Assembly: GCA_049293015.1 (NCBI GenBank)
Contig: JBATSB010000203.1
Span: forward strand, 1 to 64,000
Direction: 5' to 3'
Source of the DNA: UBA2330 sp049293015
GTDB lineage: Bacteria; Bacteroidota; Ignavibacteria; Tepidaquicellales; Tepidaquicellaceae
Length of the DNA: 64,000 nucleotides
Of this stretch, positions 44,069 through 52,622 are shown one piece after another. The position numbers were made by a program, and so were the translations under genes. The notes under the pieces were generated by a model. That model was not told where the DNA came from. It did not search any database and worked only from the letters and a program-made list of their open reading frames with translations. The first letter of the stretch is position 1. Every line of letters starts with the position of its first letter.

Positions 44069-45700
44069 ATGAAAAATTACAAATACACTTTTTTATTTTT
44101 TGCAATAAGTTTTTTTCTGTTGTCATTTACATTTCTGACAGATCAACCATCCCGAAATGAAATAAGAGATTCTAATCCCAAGTACATACAATTTGTTACT
44201 TCAAAGAAAATGGATGCAAATAATATCTATACCTGGTTTAGAAATAATGGGTCATTTAACAGAGATCCATCGACAGGTAATTCAGGATTTGAATGGCCAA
44301 GGGGGATGGCTAAATTTTCAAGATATGTCTCAGGTCTATGGCTTGGCGGGAAAGTAGGGAATGATACTTTGATGGCTATTGCAGAATTTGACTATGAATA
44401 TCTTCCCGGTTACATTGACGATAACGGTGATCCACAAGGGACGAATGATCCAAATTACAGGATATATAATTTTTCTGATTTTGATACGACTGATTATGGA
44501 GAATGGAGGACTATAGCTTCTTTGCAGGGAGCATATCTTAACAGTAATGGAAATCCTTTTAAGATGGGATCGCAGACAATGTTTTATTGTAATTCTGACG
44601 GCGAACCTTCTGCCCACGGAAATGGCGGAGGCAGCACTGCTCCTCTTAAAGCTCAGATCCTTCATACAAACTGGGCATACAATATTGGAAATCTTAAGGA
44701 TGTAATTTTTACTGAATACAGGATAATCAACAGAAATAATCTGGCTTGGAATGATTTTTATCTCTCACTCTGGACTGATGACGATCTTGGAAATGCAATT
44801 GATGATGCTGTAGGAGTGGATACAGCTTCAGATTATAATTTAGCATTTACATATAATTTTACAAATAACGATACGGAATACGGAGCAGGACCTCCGGCAG
44901 TAGGTACGACTCTTTTAAAAGGACCGTTTGTTTCAAACCTCGGAGACACAGCACGATATTACAGTCCGCCCGGCTCGAACAATTTAATTGTTAAACCAAA
45001 TATGAAGGAATTAAAATTATCTTCATTTAATATGTACACAAATGGAGACCCTTCAATTGGAGACCCGCGAAATTATAAAGATACTTATTTAAATCTTCAG
45101 GGACTAAAAAGAGATGGAACACAGTGGATAAATCCGCAGACAAATCAATCTTCAAAATTCCCATTTAGCGGCAAGCCTGAAAATTCATCCGGATGGAATG
45201 AAACCTCGATGGGTGACAGAAGAAGTCTGATGACAATGGGTCCGATAAATATGCAGCCGGGAGATACACAAACAATTATTTTTGCTCAGGTAATTGCCAG
45301 ACATACTACTAATCTGAACAGTATCACAAAGTTAAGACAGCTTACATTTTATGTAAATGAAGTATATAGAAATAATTTTTCAACAGTGATAGGCATTACT
45401 AATTATTCAAATGAAATTCCTGAAAAATTTAATTTACAACAGAATTATCCTAATCCTTTCAATCCGTCAACTAAGATTAGATTTGATATTCCGTCTAATG
45501 TAATTCAATATTCTGATAATGTTAAGCTTGCAGTATATAATTCTCTTGGCAAAGAAGTAAAAGTTTTAATAAATGAAAATCTGCAAAGCGGAAGTTATGA
45601 AGTTGAGTTCAATGCAGAAAATTATTCAAGTGGTGTATATTTTTACAGACTTGAATCAGGCAGCTTTGTACAGACTAAGAGAATGGTTCTATTGAAATAA
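44069..45700 (+). CDS. T9SS-sorted exported protein of unknown function
   Basis: The 543-residue protein has a signal peptide (about 7-25, FLFFAISFFLLSFTF) and a long central region with no recognised catalytic motif, but with conserved-looking GLWLGGKVGNDT and LSLWTDDDLGNAIDDAVGVD, the latter a possible acidic Ca-binding loop. The C-terminal sorting domain runs from NLQQNYPNPFNPSTKIRFD to SGVYFYRLESG and KRMVLLK. Large proteins of this type, with the same VSGLWLGG opening, are common in Ignavibacteria and relatives. The ATG has a purine-rich site (aacggag) upstream. Confidence 0.82.
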   Translation: MKNYKYTFLFFAISFFLLSFTFLTDQPSRNEIRDSNPKYIQFVTSKKMDANNIYTWFRNNGSFNRDPSTGNSGFEWPRGMAKFSRYVSGLWLGGKVGNDTLMAIAEFDYEYLPGYIDDNGDPQGTNDPNYRIYNFSDFDTTDYGEWRTIASLQGAYLNSNGNPFKMGSQTMFYCNSDGEPSAHGNGGGSTAPLKAQILHTNWAYNIGNLKDVIFTEYRIINRNNLAWNDFYLSLWTDDDLGNAIDDAVGVDTASDYNLAFTYNFTNNDTEYGAGPPAVGTTLLKGPFVSNLGDTARYYSPPGSNNLIVKPNMKELKLSSFNMYTNGDPSIGDPRNYKDTYLNLQGLKRDGTQWINPQTNQSSKFPFSGKPENSSGWNETSMGDRRSLMTMGPINMQPGDTQTIIFAQVIARHTTNLNSITKLRQLTFYVNEVYRNNFSTVIGITNYSNEIPEKFNLQQNYPNPFNPSTKIRFDIPSNVIQYSDNVKLAVYNSLGKEVKVLINENLQSGSYEVEFNAENYSSGVYFYRLESGSFVQTKRMVLLK

Positions 45701-45705
45701 CTTTG

Positions 45706-45740
45706 ATAGTTAGTAGTTTGTAGTTAATAGTTAGTATTTA
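45706..45740. repeat. Degenerate 7-bp tandem repeat, five units
   Basis: Units atagtta, gtagttt, gtagtta, atagtta and gtattta follow directly, starting 5 bases after the stop of the T9SS gene. It is a decayed relative of the perfect aatagtt array at 2365-2427 and, like it, sits at the 3' end of a gene. Confidence 0.75.
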
Positions 45741-45801
45741 GAATTTTTTAAATATTGAATATTTTATAATGCCATTAGATTATTTAAAAAACTATTAAAA
45801 A

Positions 45802-48723
45802 TTATTTCAATAAGATCATTCGTTTTGTCTTTATGAAATCACCCGAATTTCCTGAAACAATTATTTTATAAAAATAAACTCCGCTCGCATAGTTGGCAGC
45901 ATTCCACTTGTATTCAAAAGTACCAGCAGAGAGCTTTTCATTGATTGCAGTGAAAATTTCTTTTCCGGAAATGTCATAGATTTTTAATTTCACATCGGAG
46001 CTAACAGGAATATCAAATTTTATATTAGTAGCAGGATTAAATGGATTTGGGTAATTATCATATAGATTGAAAATTTCTGGCGTTGATGTATTTAAATTTT
46101 GAATGCCGACAGTCTGTGAATATTTGATTGTGACTATATCACTGGTAAGATAAATTCCATTTGAAGTGCTCGTCACAAAAACATCACCGGTTTTATTTAC
46201 TAATACAGCAGACGGATCATCTGTGTGATTTCCTTCCCCGTTAAATAATACAGTCCATATTTGATTGCCGCTGTTATCATATTTGAGAGTCAGTATATCA
46301 GAGTTTGAAAAACTGCTGTAAGATTGTCCTGTAATATAAATACTTCCTTCACTGTCTGAAGTAATTGCTCTTGGAACATCTAATCTGCTTTCTGTACCGT
46401 TAAATCTATTCTGCCATATCTCATTTCCTGAAAGATCATATTTAATAGTTAAAAAATCGTATGTCGTACCTGTACCAATACTTTCACCTGTTACATAAAT
46501 AAAATCATTATCGATGATCATATCATTTATTTTATCTATACTGTTAGAAGTCCCGTTATAAGTTCTGTCCCAGATCTGATTGCCGGCATTATCATATTTT
46601 ACAGTTAAAAAATCAAATGAAGAAGTACTTGAAACTGTTTCTCCGGCTGCATAAATATTATTCTGCGTGTCAGCATTTATTCTTTTAAAAAGGTCAGGAA
46701 AATTACCCTGACTTGTGTAAGAATTCACCCAAATCTGATTCCCCGCATTGTCGTATTTAATTACAACTCCATCCTTTCCAGTATTAACATTTGTAACTGC
46801 TCCAGTTACGAAAATATTATTTTGATTATCCATAGTTAAATCATAACCAATATCCTCTCCGTTAGAGCTTCCATTAAAAATTTTATTCCAAACAAGATTT
46901 CCACTTGGGTCATATTTTAAAGTGATAATATCTTTTCCAGTGCCCATGCCTGTACTTGATCCGGTTATATAAATATTCCCAGAAGCATCAGTAATTATTT
47001 TTGAAGGTCTGTCATCACTGTTACCGGTTCCGTTAAATTCTTTAAACCATTGTTCCACGCCAATGCTGTCATACTTTACTGTTAGTATGTTATAATTATT
47101 TCCCGATGACTGCGTATATCCGGTTACTATGACATTTCCATTCTGATCCTGAGCAATATCAAGAGCTCTATCAGATGAAGTGATATTGCTTTTAAATATT
47201 TTTTTCCATAATAATTCGCCGTCAGGTTTGTATTTAAGAGTAATAAAAGAAGTATAGAAACCATAGCTGCCTGCTCCTGTCACATAAATATTTTCATCAT
47301 TATCTTTTATCATAGCATAAGAAATATCTGAACCGCTGCCCTCACCCAGATCATATTTTTCCCAGACATTATTTCCTGAAGCATCAAATTTAAGTGTCAT
47401 GGTATCGTAAAATGTCCCAGAGCTGTCCGATTCAGAAGTACCAGCAATAAATATATTACCTGAATTATCTAATGCCATAGATCTAACCTGTGAATGTGAT
47501 CTCTCAAAAATGTCCAGATAATTATTGTAAATGACTGAGCCCTGAGGACTTAGTTTGATTAAATAAATTTGTTCCTGAATAATGAAAGAATCTAAAAAAT
47601 AAGCAAAGGGAAAACTTAAATATATTGAACCATTTATATCTAAAATGAAATCGCAAAAGTAGCTAAAAGTAGCACCTTGTTGACGCTGAATATCTGTTGC
47701 ATAAATTTGATCACCATTTTCATTGTACTTTATAATTACATCAAATACAGAGTTGTTATCAAAAGAAATTAGATACAAATATAAATTATTGGAATCATCA
47801 AAGTCGGCATTTATATAAACTTCTCTGCTTGAAATACTGTGAGTGTAAGTTCTGTCCCAGATTAAATTTCCGTTTGAATTATATTTTACAGAAGTCACAT
47901 TTGATAAAAATCCGGATTCATATGTTGATCCTGAGACATATACATTACCACTATTATCAGTTTTTACAAAATAAGCTGCATCAGTACTGTCTTGAATTCC
48001 ATTGTATGTCCTGCCCCAGATCAGATTTCCTCCTGCACTAAATTTCATTGTTAAAAAATCATCCCCATAAACACTTGGATCTTCCTGAACGTAACCTGCG
48101 ACATAAGCATTACCTGAATTATCAGCAGTAATATAATTTCCAACGTGGTTGCTATTTGGAACTCCAACAAATGTATAAAAGAATATTGAATTTCCATTTT
48201 GATCATATTTTAAAGTCAACAGATTGAACCTTGTAAAATCGGAAGAAACCCCGGTTATATATATAAATCCGTTGTTATCTGTAAACATACTTTTAGAAAC
48301 ATCATCTGTATTACCTGCATTTCCATATCTTCTTTGCCAGATCTGATTTCCACTTGTATCATATTTCAAAGTAACAATATCATTATTAAAATCAGAAATT
48401 TCCGAATTTCCTACTACGATAATATTTCCTGAATTATCAAACCTCATATCAGTCGGGTAATCATTTGAGCTGGATGAATAAGAATATGATCTTTGCCAGA
48501 TCTTATTTCCGTCATTATCATACTTTTCAGTAAGTATATCATAAAAAGAATTAACACTATTTCCAGCAGACAAAAGATAATAATTTCCATCGGCATCAGT
48601 TATTATTTTATAACCGTTATCAGAATTGGATCCGGGTCCGTTATATTTTCTAGTCCATTCTTCTGAAACCTGTGCTGACAGCACGTTTGAACATAATAGA
48701 AATAAAACTATAATTATTTTCAT
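45802..48723 (-). CDS. SBBP-repeat T9SS-sorted protein
   Basis: From the ATG at 48723 the protein has 973 residues: a signal peptide (MKIIIVLFLLCSNVLSAQ) and about 14 beta-propeller-type SBBP repeats of 50-60 residues. A typical unit is DNSGNVYVSGSTYESG followed by SVKYNSNGNLIWDRTYTHS. The sorting domain runs from NYPNPFNPATNIKFDIP to SGVYFYKIIVSG and KRMILLK. A TTG at 48810 would add 29 residues with a different hydrophobic stretch; the ATG gives a cleaner signal peptide. It is probably an extracellular structural or adhesive protein. It is convergent with the gene at 44069. Confidence 0.87.
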   Translation of the reverse strand: MKIIIVLFLLCSNVLSAQVSEEWTRKYNGPGSNSDNGYKIITDADGNYYLLSAGNSVNSFYDILTEKYDNDGNKIWQRSYSYSSSSNDYPTDMRFDNSGNIIVVGNSEISDFNNDIVTLKYDTSGNQIWQRRYGNAGNTDDVSKSMFTDNNGFIYITGVSSDFTRFNLLTLKYDQNGNSIFFYTFVGVPNSNHVGNYITADNSGNAYVAGYVQEDPSVYGDDFLTMKFSAGGNLIWGRTYNGIQDSTDAAYFVKTDNSGNVYVSGSTYESGFLSNVTSVKYNSNGNLIWDRTYTHSISSREVYINADFDDSNNLYLYLISFDNNSVFDVIIKYNENGDQIYATDIQRQQGATFSYFCDFILDINGSIYLSFPFAYFLDSFIIQEQIYLIKLSPQGSVIYNNYLDIFERSHSQVRSMALDNSGNIFIAGTSESDSSGTFYDTMTLKFDASGNNVWEKYDLGEGSGSDISYAMIKDNDENIYVTGAGSYGFYTSFITLKYKPDGELLWKKIFKSNITSSDRALDIAQDQNGNVIVTGYTQSSGNNYNILTVKYDSIGVEQWFKEFNGTGNSDDRPSKIITDASGNIYITGSSTGMGTGKDIITLKYDPSGNLVWNKIFNGSSNGEDIGYDLTMDNQNNIFVTGAVTNVNTGKDGVVIKYDNAGNQIWVNSYTSQGNFPDLFKRINADTQNNIYAAGETVSSTSSFDFLTVKYDNAGNQIWDRTYNGTSNSIDKINDMIIDNDFIYVTGESIGTGTTYDFLTIKYDLSGNEIWQNRFNGTESRLDVPRAITSDSEGSIYITGQSYSSFSNSDILTLKYDNSGNQIWTVLFNGEGNHTDDPSAVLVNKTGDVFVTSTSNGIYLTSDIVTIKYSQTVGIQNLNTSTPEIFNLYDNYPNPFNPATNIKFDIPVSSDVKLKIYDISGKEIFTAINEKLSAGTFEYKWNAANYASGVYFYKIIVSGNSGDFIKTKRMILLK

Positions 48724-48968
48724 AATAAAAATTTTTATTGTATATGAAAAATAGAAGTGAATTTGAATATCTAATAATCCATAAGTATTGTTCCGTAAAT
48801 TTAAAAACACATTAAATTAATTTTTAACTCAAAGAATAACAAGGTGATATAAGCTATATCTGAATGAGTTTATTAATATTTGACAAAAAACACTTCACTT
48901 TCTGTAATGAAATTTGGACTGAAATTGATTGGTGAATGAATTAATTTAAACGTTTTATATAAAGCTCA

Positions 48969-51962
48969 TTGGCAAAAACTAAATCTAAAAATAAGTCTGT
49001 AAAGTCTTCAGATAATGCTGATACTGTTTATTCTAATGGTAAAGGCAATATCAAAAAGTCTAAGAAAAAGCCTGCAGGAATTAGTCCTGAGACAGGTTCA
49101 GACATTTATCATGATCCTAAAAGATTCATTATTATAAAAGGTGCGCGGGTTCATAATCTTAAGAATATTGATATCAATATTCCTAAGTATAAACTGATAG
49201 TCTTTACAGGTGTAAGTGGTTCCGGAAAATCTTCGCTTGTCTTTGACACTATTTATGCTGAAGGTCAGAGAAGATATGTCGAAAGTCTTTCATCTTATGC
49301 GAGACAATTTCTTGAGAGGATGAACAAACCCGATGTTGATTTTATGTCGGGACTTGCACCGTCTATGGCAATTGAACAAAAAACTCAAATCAAGACTTCA
49401 CGTTCTACAGTCGGTACAACCACGGAAATTTATGATTACCTCCGTCTGCTTTTTGCAAGAATAGGAAAGACATATTCACCTGTCAGCGGCAATGAAGTAA
49501 GAAAAGACTCTCCCGAAAGTATTATAAAAGAGATCACAAATTCAGAAAAAGATTTCCCAAAAAAAATCTACGTGATGTCTGATTTTGTAGTGGAAAGTCC
49601 TGAAGATCTGAGACTTCTTATCACTGATCTTAAATCAAAAGGATTCTATAGAATTATAGAAGGTAATGAAATTACCGATCTGAATGAGACTGATGAAAAG
49701 AAATTCATTAAGAATTTTTTTCGGAATAAAAATAAAATAGAAAGTGATGAGGAAATATGGAAGTTAACTGTGCTTATAGACAGGATGATGTTTGATCCAA
49801 GTGATACTGAATCTGTATCCCGTTTAAATGATTCCATTGAACTTTCCTACAGGGAAAGCAAAGGTTATGTGACAATCAGGGAATTTAGCGGCGATGAATA
49901 TTCTGATCTTTTTTTTAATAAATATCTGGAGCTTGACGGAATTAAATTTGAAGATCCGCAACCCAGACTTTTTTCATTTAATAATCCATACGGTGCATGC
50001 AGTAAATGTCAGGGTTTTAGCCGGACTATGGATGTCGATATGGATCTTGTGATTGGAAATAAAAAGCTTTCGGTCTTTGGCGGAGTGATAAATATTTTCA
50101 ATACTCCAAAACATTCAAAGCATCTTACAGACCTGATAACTGAAGCAAACAGCTTTGGTTTGGATGTGCATAAGCCATATAATAAGCTTGACGAAAAACA
50201 AAAGGATTTTATTTTTGATGGTGGAAAAAAATATATCGGCATCAACAGATTTTTTAAAATGATAGAAAGAGAAGCTGCATATAAACTTCATTACAGAGTA
50301 TTGCTCAACAGGTACAGAGCATTTACCACATGCAGCGAATGCCGCGGAGCCAGACTGAGAAAGGAAGCGCTTTATCTAAAAGTCGACGGTAGAAATATAT
50401 TTGAAATTGTAAAGTTGAAGATCGAAGAGGCGTATGAATTTTTTCTGAATATAAAATTAAGTGATTATGAAAGGAAAATTTCAGAGAGAATACTTGAAGA
50501 AATAATTTCCCGTTTGAAATATCTTAATGATGTTGGTCTGACTTATCTTTCTCTTGACAGACTTTCGAATACGTTATCAGGAGGCGAATCACAGAGGATC
50601 AATCTTTCTACTTCACTTGGTTCTTCACTTGTAGGTTCTATTTATGTATTAGATGAGCCATCTATCGGACTTCATCCTCGAGACAATCAAAAACTTATAG
50701 ACATTATGAAATCACTGCGTGACATTGGAAACTCTGTATTAGTTGTAGAGCATGACAGTGACATGATGAAGGAAGCAGATGAGATAGTTGACATGGGACC
50801 TTTTGCAGGAGAGAAGGGAGGCGAGAAAATATTTCAGGGAACTTATAATGAAATAATAAAAAACAAAGATTCACTTACAGGGAAATATCTAAGCGGTAAG
50901 TTGAAAATAAATTTACCAAAGTTAAGAAGGCTGGTAACTGATGATACAGATTTTATTACAATAAAAGGTGCAAGAGAAAATAATCTAAAGGATGTAAATG
51001 TGAAGATTCCTTTGAAGATGTTTGTATGTATTACAGGAGTCAGCGGTTCAGGGAAATCTACTTTGGTGAATAATATTCTTTACGGAGATCTGAAAAGAAA
51101 ACTTGAAGGTACTTATAATGAAAGGATCGGCGAGCATGATTCGCTGAGTGGTGATAAATTAATCAATGCAGTTGAAATGATTGATCAGAATCCAATCGGT
51201 AAAACTTCGCGAAGCAATCCTGTTACATATATAAAAGCATTTGACCTGATAAGGGAAGCGTTTGCAAATACTTCTGAAGCAAAAAGAAAGAATCTGTATG
51301 CGGGACATTTTTCCTTTAATGTATCAGGAGGCAGGTGTGAGAAATGTGAAGGCACAGGTGTGATAAATATTGAAATGCAGTTTATGGCTGACATTGTATT
51401 GGAATGTGAAGAGTGCAAAGGTAAAAGATACAGAGATGAAATTCTTGAGTTGAAATTAAAAGGAAATGATGGTATCAGAAAAAATATAAGTGAAGTTCTT
51501 GATATGACTGTAAGCGAAGCCGTAAATTTTTTTAAGCCATTTCCTAAAGTTGTAAAAAAACTTAAGGTATTAGAAGATGTCGGACTTGGTTATATAAGAG
51601 TTGGTCAGTCAGCAACCACTCTATCCGGCGGTGAATCGCAGAGAGTAAAGCTTGCATATCATCTGACATTTCAGGAAAAAGGAAAAAAGACTTTATTTAT
51701 ATTTGATGAACCTACTACCGGTCTGCATTTTTATGATGTGTCCAAACTGCTTAAATGTTTTGATGAGCTGATCAAGAAAGGTAATTCGGTAGTTGTCATC
51801 GAGCATAATCTTGAAGTAATAAAATGTGCTGATCATGTAATTGATCTAGGACCCGAAAGCGGTGATGAAGGAGGATACATAGTGGCTGAAGGAACACCTG
51901 AAGAAATTTCTAAAGTAAAAAAATCTTATACAGGAAGATTTTTAAAAAATGTTTTAAAATAA
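48969..51962 (+). CDS. UvrA-like excinuclease ABC subunit, second paralogue
   Basis: The 997-residue protein has the two ATPase halves of UvrA: Walker A GVSGSGKSSLVFDTIYAEGQ (about 78-97) and GVSGSGKSTLVNN (about 692-704), signature LSGGESQRI and LSGGESQRV, and zinc fingers in GACSKCQGF, TTCSECRGARLR, GGRCEKCEGTG and CEECKGKRY. The N-terminal 44 residues are Lys/Ser-rich and absent from typical UvrA. Phrases such as FFKMIEREAAYKLHYRVLLNRYRAF resemble the second UvrA of Bacteroidota more than canonical UvrA at 52623. A DNA-damage recognition or tolerance role is likely; its dependence on UvrB is not known. The start is TTG at 48969. Confidence 0.92.
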   Translation: MAKTKSKNKSVKSSDNADTVYSNGKGNIKKSKKKPAGISPETGSDIYHDPKRFIIIKGARVHNLKNIDINIPKYKLIVFTGVSGSGKSSLVFDTIYAEGQRRYVESLSSYARQFLERMNKPDVDFMSGLAPSMAIEQKTQIKTSRSTVGTTTEIYDYLRLLFARIGKTYSPVSGNEVRKDSPESIIKEITNSEKDFPKKIYVMSDFVVESPEDLRLLITDLKSKGFYRIIEGNEITDLNETDEKKFIKNFFRNKNKIESDEEIWKLTVLIDRMMFDPSDTESVSRLNDSIELSYRESKGYVTIREFSGDEYSDLFFNKYLELDGIKFEDPQPRLFSFNNPYGACSKCQGFSRTMDVDMDLVIGNKKLSVFGGVINIFNTPKHSKHLTDLITEANSFGLDVHKPYNKLDEKQKDFIFDGGKKYIGINRFFKMIEREAAYKLHYRVLLNRYRAFTTCSECRGARLRKEALYLKVDGRNIFEIVKLKIEEAYEFFLNIKLSDYERKISERILEEIISRLKYLNDVGLTYLSLDRLSNTLSGGESQRINLSTSLGSSLVGSIYVLDEPSIGLHPRDNQKLIDIMKSLRDIGNSVLVVEHDSDMMKEADEIVDMGPFAGEKGGEKIFQGTYNEIIKNKDSLTGKYLSGKLKINLPKLRRLVTDDTDFITIKGARENNLKDVNVKIPLKMFVCITGVSGSGKSTLVNNILYGDLKRKLEGTYNERIGEHDSLSGDKLINAVEMIDQNPIGKTSRSNPVTYIKAFDLIREAFANTSEAKRKNLYAGHFSFNVSGGRCEKCEGTGVINIEMQFMADIVLECEECKGKRYRDEILELKLKGNDGIRKNISEVLDMTVSEAVNFFKPFPKVVKKLKVLEDVGLGYIRVGQSATTLSGGESQRVKLAYHLTFQEKGKKTLFIFDEPTTGLHFYDVSKLLKCFDELIKKGNSVVVIEHNLEVIKCADHVIDLGPESGDEGGYIVAEGTPEEISKVKKSYTGRFLKNVLK

Positions 51963-51990
51963 TTTATTAATATAAATAATCAGTTTTGTA

Positions 51991-52620
51991 ATGAGGAAAT
52001 TAATTTTAGTTTCAATTTTTATTTTAACAGTGTCTTTTGTGGGGAAAGTATATTCACAGACAATAAAGGAAAATTTTGAAGCAGGTAGAAAAGCTTTTTA
52101 TGCTGACAGTTTTGACGAGGCAAATAAGTTGTTTAATCCTATACTTCAGATGGAGTCTGAAAATTATGAAACTTTTTTTTACAAAGGGTTGATCTATGAA
52201 ATTTATTTTGACTTTGACAGAGCTTTGTCTGAACTTACAAATGCAATTGATGTAAAACCAAAAGAAAGTGAAACTTATTTCAGAAGGGGAATAGTCTATG
52301 ATAAAAAAGACATGCCTAAAGAAGCAATTAAAGATTATACAAAAACAATTGAACTAAATGAAAATAATGTCAATGCTTATTTTAATAGGGCGACTGATTA
52401 TCAGGAACTTAAAGAGTATGAAAAAGCAATTGAGGATTATTCAGACGCAATAAAATTAAATCCGGATGACGATATAGCTTTCTATAACAGAGGACTGCTT
52501 TATAAAGAAACGGGAGATTTTGAAAATGCAATTCACGATTTTAATCAGGCGATATTGATAGACAGTATATGGCAGAGTGAACTTGGAAGGGAAATTGAAA
52601 CTATGAAAAAGGGAAAATGA
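51991..52620 (+). CDS. Exported tetratricopeptide-repeat protein
   Basis: The 209-residue protein has a signal peptide (about 1-22, VSFVGKVYSQ) and four to five TPR units, e.g. SETYFRRGIVYDKKDMPKEA, VNAYFNRATDYQELKEYEKA and DIAFYNRGLLYKETGDFENA. It is probably a periplasmic protein-interaction scaffold. It starts 28 bases after the uvrA2 stop and could be cotranscribed with it. Its own stop is only two bases from the stop of the convergent uvrA gene, so no terminator separates them and the transcripts must overlap. Confidence 0.85.
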   Translation: MRKLILVSIFILTVSFVGKVYSQTIKENFEAGRKAFYADSFDEANKLFNPILQMESENYETFFYKGLIYEIYFDFDRALSELTNAIDVKPKESETYFRRGIVYDKKDMPKEAIKDYTKTIELNENNVNAYFNRATDYQELKEYEKAIEDYSDAIKLNPDDDIAFYNRGLLYKETGDFENAIHDFNQAILIDSIWQSELGREIETMKKGK

Positions 52621-52622
52621 TA